From Chloroflexota bacterium (GTDB taxonomy: Bacteria > Chloroflexota > UBA6077 > JACCZL01), in assembly GCA_030447245.1 (NCBI GenBank), contig JAUJPG010000043.1, positions 1 to 36,173 of the forward strand: a stretch of DNA of 36,173 bases, in the 5' to 3' direction. Every line of letters begins with the position of its first letter. Within the stretch, counting starts at the first letter, position 1. This document shows, piece after piece, positions 9,506-18,081 of the stretch. The notes beneath the pieces were generated by a model. The model did not search any database. It saw only the letters and a program-made list of their open reading frames with translations, and was not told the DNA's origin. Made by a program: the position numbers and the translations under genes.

Positions 9506-11183
9506 TTAGCGCACGACCGGGTGGGTTTGCAGGGTTTCGGCGGAATTATGGGCCAGGCGACGCCCCACCAACGCACGGGGCTGCTCGCAGATCGGGATCG
9601 TGAAGCACTCGTCGAGGACGAATTCCATGATTCGGCGGTAGACCGCTCGGCGCTGCTCGCGGTCGGCCCGGCGGCCGGCTTCCTTGATCATCGCCTCGTA
9701 CTCCAGCGATTCGAACTTGGTCCAGCTCCTTTCGGGTGCCAGGCGATCGCCCCGGTGAACAGCGAGCCCGGGGTCCTTGTTCGCCCGCCCGTAGCTGTGG
9801 ATGGCCAGGTCGAACTCCGAGGCACGGTGGCGCGGCTCGTAGACCGCCACCTCGACGTCCTCGATCCGGGGCGCGGATGCCGATCTGGGCGAGGTCACTC
9901 TGGAGGATCTGGGCCAGCTCGGTGTAGCCGGCCGCTCGCTTCCCGCTGGTCAGCAAGACGACGTCGAAGCCGGCCGCCTTGCCGGCCTGGGCCATGAGCT
10001 GCTTGGCCTTGTCGATGTCGCGGGCATGGCGCCCTTCCAGGTCCGGGAAGTAGGCCCAGGAGGTCTTCGGAACCGGCAAGCTGGACGGCTCGACCAGCCC
10101 CTGGAGGACCGTCCGGGTGAACCGCTCGCGGTCGACGGCGTAACTGATCGCCTGGCGGACCCGCTTGTCGTTCAGGTCGGGCCGGGAGGTGTTGACGGCG
10201 ATGTCAAAGATCGAGGCGCCGGGGGCCCCCGCCGAGGTCACGAACCGCGGATCCCGTCCGAAGCGGACCAGGTCGGGATAGGCCGGGTTCCACATGACGT
10301 CGACCGCGCCGGCCTCCAACTGGAGCGCCATCGACTGGGAATCCGAGGATGGCTTGAGGATGAAATCGTCGATGTACGGCTTGCCCCGATCCCAGTAATC
10401 CGCGAACGGCACGAACCGCGTCTGGTCGTTCGGCCGGTACTCGGCCACTCGGAACGGCCCAGTGCCGGCGTCGGTCTGGGCGATCCGGTCGACGACCGAC
10501 TGGTCGAGGATGAACAACAGGTCAAGCATGTCGTAGACGCCGGGGTTCGGCTGGTCGAATCCGAGGACGACCGTATACGGATCCGGCGTTTCGAGACGGA
10601 CGACCTCGAGGGCTGCGCCGCGGATCGGCGAGCCGTTCTTGGCATCCTTGAACCAGTCGACCGAGAAGCGGACGTCCTCGGCGGTGACCTCGCGGCCCGA
10701 GTGGAACTTCACACCACGACGAAGCTCCAGGCGGATCGACTGTCCGTCAGAGGCCAGCTCGAACCGCTCGGCCAGGTCTGGATTCGGGTTGATGTTCTGG
10801 TCGTAGCGGACCAGGCTGTTGTAGAGCGCCCGCAGCATCGGATAGGAGCCCGGGTTGAGCTCGGCCGGGTTGAAGGATTGCAGCTCGGCGGTCCGCATGA
10901 AGGTGAGCGTCCCGCCGCGCTTGATTGCGCCCTGAGCTGCCTGGGGGGCAGGCTTGGCCGCGGCCGGCGCCGCGGGCGAAGGACCGGCCGCCGGCGACGC
11001 CGCCCCGGCCGCGCTCGGTGCGATTGGCTTGCTCGTCGCCGGCGGCGCGGCCTGACCGGCCGGGGCCGCCGTTGGCGCGGCCGGCGCGATCGGCGCGCAG
11101 GCCGCCGCTGCCAGCCCCACGCCGGCGGCGCCTACCGCCGCGCGCAGGAACCGGCGTCTGCTCACCGTGTCACGCGTTCTCAC
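9506..11183 (-). pseudogene. ABC transporter substrate-binding lipoprotein, family 5 (third copy), frameshifted near its 3' end
   Basis: Starts at a GTG (11183) six bases after GGAGG. SRRRFLRAA (8-16) is a good Tat motif, and the lipobox LAAAAC puts the lipidated Cys at 29. An Ala/Pro spacer and a normal family-5 domain follow (GVKFHSGREVTAEDV, DAGTGPFRVAEY). At 9868-9871 a run of four G on the plus strand has one base too many. Upstream reads DLAQIGIR; removing one base continues as RIEDVEVAVYEPRH and runs to a stop at 9506, giving 558 aa. Left unrepaired, the last roughly 120 residues are out of frame and the original frame ends near 9546. It follows the enolase-superfamily gene at 11244-12446 by 60 bases on the same strand, so the two probably form an operon. 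Confidence 0.88.
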
Positions 11184-11243
11184 GTCAAACCTCCTTCAGA
11201 CATGCTGGCTCCCTCAAGTGGTGTTGTCCTATGCGTGTTCGTG

Positions 11244-12446
11244 TCACCAGGCCGGGTAGGTGGGATACCAGCCCGGGCGGGAGGGGTCTGGCTCGCGTCG
11301 TGTCCTCTCGCGGCGCTCGCGTTCGTACGCGTCGGCGTAGCGGTCCAGGCGCTCGGGGTCCAGCTCGACGCCCAACCCAGGGCCGTCCGGCACGGTGAGC
11401 TCCCCGCCACGGTAGGTGAGCAGACCGCCGCGGATGACGTCGTCTTCGAGGTGGTGGTACATCGCGTCAATCGCACAGCGCAGCGCGGGTAGCGTGCTCG
11501 CCAGGTGGAGCATTGCCGTCATCGCCACCCCGAGCTCGGCGCCACCGGCCCCGCCGCTGTGGATGCCGACGTCGATCCCGAACGCCCCACACGCCGCGGC
11601 CATCTCGCGCGCGCCGCGCAAGCCGCCCAGGAAGTAGACGTCCAGCAGCATCACGTCGACCGCCCGCCTGATCACCGCCGAGGACAGCTCGTGGAAGTCG
11701 ACCAGGCACATGTTGGTGGCGGTCGCGATCGGCGAGCGGCGGGTCACCTCGGCCATCCCGTCTAGTCCCATCGTCGGGTCTTCGAGCCACTCCAGGTCGC
11801 AGTCGCGGAGTTGACGTGCGACTCGCAGCGACGTCGCGACGGTCCAGGCCCCGTTCGGATCGAGCCGCAGCCGGTGGCACGGAAAGCGCGCCCGGACTGC
11901 CCCAGCCATCTCGACGTCGTCCTCGGGCGTCGCCGCGCCACCCTTGAGCTTGATCGTCTCGAAACCGTAGCGCTCGACCAGCTCCGCGACGTGCCCGACG
12001 ACGTGCTCGGTCGTCGACACAGCGGCGGCGCGCTCGGTGGCCGCGCGCCGGTAGACGTAGGCGATCGCCGGCAGGCTCCCACGTAGCCGCCCGCCCAGCA
12101 GGTCCGAGACCGGCCGGCCGGCCGCCTTGCCCTGGACGTCCAGGCAGGCCATCTCGATCCCGGCCAGCAGGATCGCCGTCTCCATCTGGTAGAAACGCGA
12201 ACCGTGGAGCTTCGAACGCAGCCGCTCGAGCGCGTAGGGGTCTTCGCCGACGAGTGTGCCCCGCGCCGCGTTCAGCCGGTCGCTCGACACCCGCGGGCCG
12301 ATCTCGCCAATGCCGACGAGCCCGGCGTCCGTCTCGACCTCGAGCAACGTGCGCCGAACCGTGGCCGGCGAGACGCCATCGGCGCTCAGCAGCGGTGCCT
12401 GGAGCGGCACCGAGACGTGCGTCCAGCGCAGATCGGTGACCTTCAT
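11244..12446 (-). CDS. enolase-superfamily enzyme, glucarate-dehydratase-like subgroup
   Basis: 400 aa from the ATG at 12446, where the family N-terminus MKVTDLRWTHVSVPL begins; a longer frame exists upstream but does not look like protein. It has the capping domain followed by the TIM barrel. Catalytic Lys-x-Lys is K166/K168 (TIKLKGG). Metal ligands are D196 (RLDPNG), E222 (WLEDP) and apparently N245 (ATNMCLVDF), with H296 (GIHSGG) paired with D269. An Asn as third ligand in TNM followed by an aromatic/acidic stretch is the pattern of glucarate dehydratases, which remove water from acid sugars to give 2-keto-3-deoxy acids. The exact sugar acid is unknown. It heads a two-gene unit with the lipoprotein at 9506-11183. 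Confidence 0.85.
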   Translation of the reverse strand: MKVTDLRWTHVSVPLQAPLLSADGVSPATVRRTLLEVETDAGLVGIGEIGPRVSSDRLNAARGTLVGEDPYALERLRSKLHGSRFYQMETAILLAGIEMACLDVQGKAAGRPVSDLLGGRLRGSLPAIAYVYRRAATERAAAVSTTEHVVGHVAELVERYGFETIKLKGGAATPEDDVEMAGAVRARFPCHRLRLDPNGAWTVATSLRVARQLRDCDLEWLEDPTMGLDGMAEVTRRSPIATATNMCLVDFHELSSAVIRRAVDVMLLDVYFLGGLRGAREMAAACGAFGIDVGIHSGGAGGAELGVAMTAMLHLASTLPALRCAIDAMYHHLEDDVIRGGLLTYRGGELTVPDGPGLGVELDPERLDRYADAYERERRERTRREPDPSRPGWYPTYPAW

Positions 12447-12774
12447 CGGCGCCCCCCAGCACTGGCGCGGCCTCTGCGCCGGCCCGCGCGATGATAGCAC
12501 CCACCCGCACACGGCCGGACTGTCGAGCGGCCGGTCGCACCGCTACTCCAGTCAGGATGTTCTGAGACAGATCCGCGGCGAGCAGCGCACCGGCGGCTGG
12601 CGGTCCGGGCCAATCGCCTCCAGCAAGCGTCAACGGCTGGGAAGTCCGTCGCTCTCAGGAGCCCGGCACACTCGTCTGCGCCGCGTGCCGGTCGGACCGG
12701 ACATGCCCGGCGCGCTACCCTTCGGTCCAGCGCGGCGTCACGGTCGCCGCGATATGCAAGGAGGTGCCAGCGCG
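12447..12774. other. divergent intergenic region
   Basis: 328 bases between divergent starts (enolase-family gene on minus, SDR on plus). It must hold the promoters for both, but I see no convincing -35/-10 pair or palindrome. The long open frames crossing it on both strands read as low-complexity Arg/Ala/Pro, so I do not call them. Confidence 0.5.
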
Positions 12775-13710
12775 ATGGGCACGCAGGGAACAGGAGCCGA
12801 GCCGATGGCGGGCGATCCCGGGCCACCCCAGGCGCAGAGGCTGGCGGGCCGGGCCGCCATCGTCACCGGAGCCGGCTCGCGCGAGGCCGGACCGGATGGC
12901 CCAACCGTCGGCAACGGTCGGGCCACCGCGATCTTGCTGGCCCGCGAGGGCGCGCGGGTGGCGCTGGTCGACGAGCGCCCAGATTGGGCCGAGGACACGC
13001 GACAGATCATCGCCGGGGAGGGCGGTGAAGCCATCCTGCTCGAGGCGGACGTTGCCGACGCGGAGTCGTGTCGGAGGGCCGTGGAGCGCGCGCTCGAGGC
13101 CTTCGGCCCGCTCCAGATCCTGGTCAACAGCGTCGGCATAGCGGGTCCGCCCGGCAACGCGGTCGAGGTCGATCCCGAAGACTGGGACCGCGCGATGCGG
13201 GTCAACGTCACGTCGATGGTGCTGATGGCCAAACACGTTCTTCCCTCGATGATCGAGGCTGGCGGTGGCTCGATCGTCAACATCTCGTCCGTCGCCGGGC
13301 TCCTGGGAGGCCACCCCAGCCTGCTCTATCCGACCTCGAAGACGGCGATCATCGGCCTGACCAGGAGCATGGCTGCCCATCATGGCCGGCAGGGCGTGCG
13401 GGTCAACGCTATCGCGCCGGGCATGGTCTACACCCCGATGGTCGCCGCTCGCGGCATGACGCCCGAGCTGCGCGAGCTGCGCCGTCAACGGTCGCTCATG
13501 CAGACCGAGGGGACCGCCTGGGACGTCGCGGCCGCGGCGGCATTCCTGGCCAGCGACGCGGCCCGTTGGATCACCGGCGTCGTCCTCCCAGTGGACGCCG
13601 GCGCGACGGCCGGACTCTCGCGGATGCCGTCACCGCGGGCGGACACCGGGCCAGGATCCCCTGACTTGCTCGGAAGCCCGGGCGGCGGTCAGGAAGAAGG
13701 ATGGGTGTGA
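12775..13710 (+). CDS. short-chain dehydrogenase/reductase (SDR)
   Basis: NAD(P)-dependent oxidoreductase, about 311 aa. The start is chosen because AAGGAGG at 12758-12764 lies ten bases before this ATG; ATG at 12754 would overlap that site. The cofactor loop is the extended form TGAGS...VGNGRATA, with several extra residues between the two glycine clusters, a variant known in some sugar-alcohol and hydroxyacid SDRs. NSVGIAG and NISSVAG (catalytic Ser) and YPTSK (catalytic Tyr/Lys) follow, then NAIAPGMVYTPM. After the usual SDR end at PVDAGATAG it carries about 30 Gly/Pro-rich residues, an unusual tail. It leads a plus-strand run with the luciferase-like and phosphotriesterase-like genes. Sugar or polyol oxidation is likely but not proven. 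Confidence 0.87.
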   Translation: MGTQGTGAEPMAGDPGPPQAQRLAGRAAIVTGAGSREAGPDGPTVGNGRATAILLAREGARVALVDERPDWAEDTRQIIAGEGGEAILLEADVADAESCRRAVERALEAFGPLQILVNSVGIAGPPGNAVEVDPEDWDRAMRVNVTSMVLMAKHVLPSMIEAGGGSIVNISSVAGLLGGHPSLLYPTSKTAIIGLTRSMAAHHGRQGVRVNAIAPGMVYTPMVAARGMTPELRELRRQRSLMQTEGTAWDVAAAAAFLASDAARWITGVVLPVDAGATAGLSRMPSPRADTGPGSPDLLGSPGGGQEEGWV

Positions 13711-13769
13711 CGCCTCGGGCGCTTCGCGGGGTGCCAAGGAACCAGCCGCCGGCTGCGCATTGACCCCCG

Positions 13770-13867
13770 CTCCAGGTCCACGACCTGATCCATTACGCGC
13801 TCGACCTGCTCGACGCACTCGGGCTGGACACGCTGCCGCTCTGGTGAAGGACTTCCTCGCCCAGTAG
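13770..13867 (+). pseudogene. probable remnant of an alpha/beta-hydrolase gene
   Basis: Between two intact genes, one frame reads VHDLIHYALDLLDALGLDTL, much like the segment just before the nucleophile elbow of alpha/beta hydrolases. Within a few codons the shifted frame ends as VKDFLAQ-stop at 13867, like a hydrolase C-terminus. The elbow GxSxGG and everything between are missing. I read this as an internal-deletion remnant. No start or ribosome site could be found. The match is from memory of family patterns and is short. Confidence 0.35.
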
Positions 13868-13936
13868 GGGGTCAGCCAGACGGCGCCGGGCGTACAATGC
13901 GGTTCCGACGAGAGCGGGTACCGAGGAGGACGCGCG

Positions 13937-14896
13937 GTGAGTGGACTGGAGTTCGGCTGGCGGATGGCGACGTTCTCGACCGACGGAACGCCCGGTGGGC
14001 TCCTGATGGAGCAGGTCGAGGATCACCTGCGGCGACTGGACGGGCAGATCGGGACGGTCTGGGTGCAGGACCACCTGATGCCGGAGATGCCCTGGACCCC
14101 GCCAGCCTGGGACTGCCTGGAGGCTTGGTCGGCGCTCTGCCACTGGGCGGCGGCCTTCCCGTCGTACCGCTTCGGGAACATCGTGCTGGCGAGCTCCTAT
14201 CGCTCGCCGGCCCTGCTGGCCAAGATGGCAGCCACGACCCAGTTGCTGACCCGCGGCCGGCTGATCCTCGGCCTCGGCGCCGGTTGGCACGAGGGCGAGT
14301 ACCGCGCATACGGCTATGACTATCCTACACCCAGAGAGCGCATCGCCCAGCTGGCCGAGGCCGTTCAGGTGATCCGAGCGATGTGGACCGCGTCACCGGC
14401 GACGTTCCAGGGGCGCTACTACCGCGTCGAGCAGGCCTACTGCAATCCGCTGCCCAATCCGGTGCCGCCGATCATGATCGGCGGCGCCGGCGAGCAGCTC
14501 ACGCTGCGGGTCGTGGCTCGCCACGCCGACTGGTACAATGCCCCTGGCCTGCCAATCGAAGTCGTCCGACGCAAGCTAGACGTCCTGCGCGAGCACTGCG
14601 CGGAGGTCGGGCGCGACTACGACAGCATCTTCAAGACGGGCTCGGTTGGCGTCGTGGCGATTGCCCCGACGCGGGCCGATGCCGAGCGGATGGCCGAGGC
14701 GAGCCCGTTCTACAATCCGGAGACGCCGACTGCCGCCCTGATCGGGGAGCCCGGCGAGGTGGCCGAGCAGCTCCGCGCCTTTGCGGAGCTGGGCATCGGG
14801 CACCTGGTTCTTCGCTTCGCCGACTTCCCGCGCCCGGACGGCGCCATGCGCTTCGTCGAGCAGGTCATGCCTCTTCTCCGCGAGGCGAGCGCGTGA
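13937..14896 (+). CDS. LLM-class flavin-dependent oxidoreductase (luciferase-like)
   Basis: 319-aa TIM-barrel monooxygenase or dehydrogenase using FMN or F420. The GTG start is preceded at seven bases by AGGAGG (13924-13929). Visible family segments are EQVEDHLRRLDGQIGTVWVQDH near the N-terminus, then NIVLASSYRSPALLAKMAATTQLLTRGRLILGLGAGWH with YRAYGYDYPTPRERIAQLAEAVQVIRAMW, and NPVPPIMIGGAGEQLTLRVVARHADWYN. These are all standard for this class. The F420-type subset commonly shows this GWHEGEY motif, so F420 is possible. It probably oxidises an organic substrate handled by neighbouring enzymes. It sits between the SDR and the phosphotriesterase-like gene on the same strand. Confidence 0.88.
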   Translation: MSGLEFGWRMATFSTDGTPGGLLMEQVEDHLRRLDGQIGTVWVQDHLMPEMPWTPPAWDCLEAWSALCHWAAAFPSYRFGNIVLASSYRSPALLAKMAATTQLLTRGRLILGLGAGWHEGEYRAYGYDYPTPRERIAQLAEAVQVIRAMWTASPATFQGRYYRVEQAYCNPLPNPVPPIMIGGAGEQLTLRVVARHADWYNAPGLPIEVVRRKLDVLREHCAEVGRDYDSIFKTGSVGVVAIAPTRADAERMAEASPFYNPETPTAALIGEPGEVAEQLRAFAELGIGHLVLRFADFPRPDGAMRFVEQVMPLLREASA

Positions 14897-15007
14897 CCGA
14901 CAAGCCCGCCAGCCGGCCGGCCGGCGTTTGCTATTTGGCCGCCTGGCGGAGCCCGTCTCGGGTCCGCCGGCCCTGTCAGAGACCATTGGGAGGTGAGGAG
15001 GTCAGCG

Positions 15008-15964
15008 ATGGTTGAAACCGTGCTTGGACCGATCGACACCGCTCAGCTTGGCTTCACGCTTATGCACGAGCACATCGTGATCCAGACCATTGGCCTTCGC
15101 GACAACTGGCCCCACACATTCGATCGCCCGTTCGTCGTTCGCCGCGCCGTCGAGAAGCTCCAGGCAGCCAGGGACGCCGGAGTCGACACGATGGTCGACT
15201 TGACGACGATGGACAACGGGCGCGACGTCCCGTTGATCGAGGAGATCGTCAAGCAGGTGGGCATCCAGGTCATCGTCTGCACCGGGCTCTGGCGAAACGT
15301 CCCCCGCTATTTCGAAGCGCGTTCGCCGGACGTGTTGGCCGAGTGTTTCGTGCGTGACATTAACGACGGCGTCCAGGGAACTGGCATCAAGGCCGGGATC
15401 ATCAAGGTCGCGAGCGACGCCCGGGAGATCAGTGGTCCGCTCGAGCTCTCGTTCCGCGCGGCCGCGCGCGCCCACCGCCAGACCGGCATCCCGATCTCGA
15501 CGCACACCGACGCGGCAAACCACTCCGGCCTCGATCAGCAGCGGCTCCTTGCCGAAGAAGGCGTCGACCTGACCCGGGTCACGATCGGGCACAGCGGCGA
15601 CACCGAGGATTTCGACTATCTCGAACGGCTCCTGGATCGCGGCAGCTACCTCGGCATGGACCGCTTCGGGCTCGACCACATCTGGGGCCAGCCCCTGCTC
15701 ACGACCGAGCAGCGCGTAAGGGTCGTGGCAGAGATGTGCCGCCGCGGCCACGCCGAGCGGTTGGTGCTCTCACATGACACGAACTGCTTCTCCGACCACC
15801 GTGAGCCATCGTTTCAGGAGCAAACCTGGCCGCAGTGGCACCACGCCCACATCTCGCGCGACGTCCTGCCCGCCCTCCTCGACGCCGGTGTTTCGCAGCG
15901 CCAGATCGACCAGATGACGCGGGACAATCCGCGGGCCATCTTTCGGCAGCGGGGCCCCTACTGA
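15008..15964 (+). CDS. phosphotriesterase-family metal hydrolase (lactonase-like)
   Basis: Amidohydrolase-superfamily enzyme of 318 aa with a binuclear metal site. GAGGAGG (14995-15001) six bases before the ATG at 15008 decides the start over an in-frame GTG at 14993. All ligands are visible: H20 and H22 (MHEH), K133 (GIIKVAS, the carbamylated Lys), H166 (STHTD), H195 (IGHSGDTEDFDYL) and D257 (LSHDTNCF). Natural members are mostly lactonases; true phosphotriesterases are rare. In this setting, with SDRs and acid-sugar dehydratases, hydrolysis of a sugar lactone is a reasonable job (inference). It converges with the minus-strand enolase-family gene, leaving only 57 bases between stops. Confidence 0.9.
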   Translation: MVETVLGPIDTAQLGFTLMHEHIVIQTIGLRDNWPHTFDRPFVVRRAVEKLQAARDAGVDTMVDLTTMDNGRDVPLIEEIVKQVGIQVIVCTGLWRNVPRYFEARSPDVLAECFVRDINDGVQGTGIKAGIIKVASDAREISGPLELSFRAAARAHRQTGIPISTHTDAANHSGLDQQRLLAEEGVDLTRVTIGHSGDTEDFDYLERLLDRGSYLGMDRFGLDHIWGQPLLTTEQRVRVVAEMCRRGHAERLVLSHDTNCFSDHREPSFQEQTWPQWHHAHISRDVLPALLDAGVSQRQIDQMTRDNPRAIFRQRGPY

Positions 15965-16021
15965 GCAGGGCGCTCTCATCACCAGGTCCGCGAGCGCCGG
16001 ATGGTCGGCGCCGGGGCCGCC

Positions 16022-17119
16022 CTACGCCCCGTACTTCGCCCGCACCTCGTTCGTCAGCTCGACTCCCAATCCGGGTAGCTGCGGCACCGAGACGTAGCCG
16101 TCACGCACGTGAGGCGGCTCGACGAACAGCTCATCCACGATCGACGCGTCCACCGTGTCCCACTCCAGCGGGCCGGTGCTCGGGGTCGCGGCCATCACCT
16201 GGAGCGTCGCGGCCGAGCAGACCCCGCTGCTGTAGTTGTGCGGCGAGACTGGCACGCCAAACGCTTCGGCCACGGCGCAAATCTTCTTCATTTCCGTGAT
16301 CCCGCCCGCCCGCGCGATGTCCGGCATCGCCACGTCCACGCCGCCGCACTCGAACAGGTGACGGAAGCCGTAGCGGGTGTACTCGTTCTCGCCAGTCGCG
16401 ATTGGCAGGCCGGTCGCGGCGCGGACAACGGCCAGGCCGTCGACGTCGACTGGCGAGAGCGGCTCTTCGTACCAGTAGATGTCGAACTCTGAGATCCGGC
16501 GGCCGAAGCGGGTCGCGGTCGGGCGATCGAAACCGGTGTTGATGTCGACCATCAGCCCGACGTCGGGGCCGATTGCCTCGCGCAGAGCACGAACCCGCCG
16601 CACGTCGTCCTCCGGCTCGCAGCCGAGGTGGGTCTTGACCAGCTTGAAGCCGTTCTCGACGAAGCGCGCCGCGTCGCGAGCCATCGCGACCGGGTCCTCC
16701 TGCCAGTGCAGATCCGAGGCGTACGCGGGAATCCGGTCGCGGCAGAGTCCTCCGATCAGCTTGCAGACGGGCTGGCCGAGCGCCTTGCCCATGATGTCCC
16801 AGCAAGCCAGGTCGACGCCGCTCAGGCCAGCCACGAACGCGCCCTTTGGGTCATACATCGCCGAACCGTCAAACGCGCGCCGCCAGATCCGTTCGACGTT
16901 GAAGGGGTCCTCGCCCAGCAGCAATGGCCGCAGCCTGCCAAGGATGATCGCCTGGGCCTGCTCAGGGTCGCACCAGGATTCGCCGAGGCCGGAGATGCCG
17001 TCATCAGTGTGCAGCCGGACGAGCGCGGCCACCCGGCGACGGGGCGCCTGCTTGGCGTTGCGGAGCGGAGCAGACAACTCCTTCGTGAGCAGGATGACTT
17101 CGACGTCGGTGATCTTCAC
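16022..17119 (-). CDS. mandelate racemase/muconate-lactonizing-type enolase-superfamily enzyme
   Basis: 365 aa, GTG start at 17119 with GGAGGGG just upstream. The capping domain is at residues 1-120, then the barrel. Metal ligands are D192 (VDINTG), E218 (YWYEEPL) and E244 (ATGENEY), and the D267/H294 catalytic dyad (MPDIARAGG, SPHNYSSGV) is in place. On the second strand the mandelate-racemase Lys-x-Lys is replaced by K162-T-H164, so the S-face base differs from the standard one. This points to a dehydratase of an acid sugar rather than a racemase. It is a different subgroup from the enzyme at 11244-12446. It is separated from the E1 gene cluster by a toxin-antitoxin-like pair. Confidence 0.87.
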   Translation of the reverse strand: MKITDVEVILLTKELSAPLRNAKQAPRRRVAALVRLHTDDGISGLGESWCDPEQAQAIILGRLRPLLLGEDPFNVERIWRRAFDGSAMYDPKGAFVAGLSGVDLACWDIMGKALGQPVCKLIGGLCRDRIPAYASDLHWQEDPVAMARDAARFVENGFKLVKTHLGCEPEDDVRRVRALREAIGPDVGLMVDINTGFDRPTATRFGRRISEFDIYWYEEPLSPVDVDGLAVVRAATGLPIATGENEYTRYGFRHLFECGGVDVAMPDIARAGGITEMKKICAVAEAFGVPVSPHNYSSGVCSAATLQVMAATPSTGPLEWDTVDASIVDELFVEPPHVRDGYVSVPQLPGLGVELTNEVRAKYGA

Positions 17120-17221
17120 GGCCCCTCCAGTTGCCGCGGGCGCGGGTCGAGCGTCAGCCTCGACGCACCCGACCGGGTTCTCGATGGGTCACGAGATCGG
17201 AACGACCTGACGATCCACCGG

Positions 17222-17335
17222 CTCGACGTCTGCCGTTGACGGCAGGATAGCCGCCTTGAACGTTGGGCTGAAGGGCATCGGCGTGGCTCGCGTGCCGGCC
17301 CCGCCGACCGGGGCGTCGAACTCGTCGAACAACTC
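17222..17335 (-). pseudogene. remnant of a 2-oxoacid dehydrogenase E1 beta C-terminus
   Basis: A 38-residue stretch reads ELFDEFDAPVGGAG...PMPFSPTFKAAILPSTADVE. The intact fused E1 gene 0.8 kb away ends with ELFDELDAPVGRVG...PMPFSPPLEEAILPSKADVE at the same spacing. DNA identity is also visible (for example CTGAAGGGCAT in both). Neither the upstream E1 beta body nor the active site is present. It is therefore a leftover of a second E1 gene or a partial duplication, set in a 434-base stretch (17120-17553) that is otherwise empty. Confidence 0.75.
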
Positions 17336-17553
17336 CGGGCAGGGGGAAGACTTCGGTACGTCCATGACCCCAGCCGGAGTCTCATGTACCCTGTAAGCGA
17401 TCTGACCATGACCCGTGGTAGGCTCAGAGCTGACGTGCATCGTCGAGGGCAGCGGCCGAGATCGCCCGCGCGTCGGCTACTCAACAGGTCTGGACTACTT
17501 CGCATGGTGTCCGCGCAGCGCTGAACTCCGCGTAGTTGCGATGCCCGATGTAG

Positions 17554-17850
17554 GTGCTCCTCGTGGACGTCCGATTCTATCTAGATCCGTCTACCGGCGA
17601 GCCGCATATGTATGCTCATGGTGTTACCGAGGACGAAGTGGTGGACGTTCTCGAGAGCCCGGGTGAGGACCGCCCAGGCCGCGAAGGGGCACGAGTTGTC
17701 ATTGGCCGGACCCGGGCAGGAAGGTACGTGCGCGTCGTCTACGCCCCTGGCCGCGATCCGAGGAAAGTTTTTGTGATCACGGCGTACGAGCTGCGTGGCA
17801 GGCCATTGTTGGCGTATCGACGGCGACACCGTCGGGGAGGAGCGACATGA
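17554..17850 (+). CDS. DUF4258-like small protein, possible type II toxin
   Basis: 98 aa. The pattern is an N-terminal helix rich in acidic residues (HGVTEDEVVDVLESPGED), then a basic beta-hairpin (IGRTRAGRYVRVVYAPGRD) and VFVITAYEL with an Arg-rich tail. This is the layout of DUF4258 and BrnT/RelE-like small proteins, which often act as toxins. The GTG start is weakly supported; GTG at 17563 is an alternative. Its last four bases overlap the start of the next small gene (ATGA), the tight coupling typical of toxin-antitoxin pairs. No toxin assay follows from the sequence, so the role is inference. It lies in the scarred region beside the E1 remnant. Confidence 0.6.
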   Translation: MLLVDVRFYLDPSTGEPHMYAHGVTEDEVVDVLESPGEDRPGREGARVVIGRTRAGRYVRVVYAPGRDPRKVFVITAYELRGRPLLAYRRRHRRGGAT

Positions 17851-18044
17851 CACCAAGCAAGTTTCCGCCGGGTTGGGATGAAGAACGGGTCCAGAAAGTG
17901 CTTGCGCACTATGAGGAACAAACCGAGATCGAAGCGGTCGCCGAGGACGAGGCCGCCTTTCAGGATCCGACTCAGACCGTGATGGGCGTTCCGCGCGAGC
18001 TCGTTCCGGCGGTGCGAGAGCTGATCGCCAGGAACCAACCGTAG
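17847..18044 (+). CDS. small acidic protein, probable antitoxin partner
   Basis: 65 aa, overlapping the DUF4258-like gene by four bases. Sequence features: FPPGWDEERVQKVLAHYEEQ, then an acidic helix (VAEDEAAF) and VPRELVPAVRELIARNQ at the C-terminus. Proteins of this form commonly follow DUF4258-like genes in Chloroflexota and Cyanobacteria and are annotated as their antitoxins (from memory). No ribbon-helix-helix or HTH DNA-binding motif is clear. The toxin-first order is the reverse of most type II systems. The gene converges with the E1 gene, with 37 bases between stops. Confidence 0.6.
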   Translation: MTPSKFPPGWDEERVQKVLAHYEEQTEIEAVAEDEAAFQDPTQTVMGVPRELVPAVRELIARNQP

Positions 18045-18081
18045 CGGGCCCGAGCCGCGGCCACACGGACGGCGACGGACG

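Noticed and set aside
10026..11492. 488-aa open frame on the plus strand
   Set aside because: Antisense to the third binding protein; no family resemblance or ribosome site.
12256..12774. N-terminal extension of the first SDR
   Set aside because: A perfect AAGGAGG and the family's start region place the start at 12775; the extension is Arg/Pro-rich.
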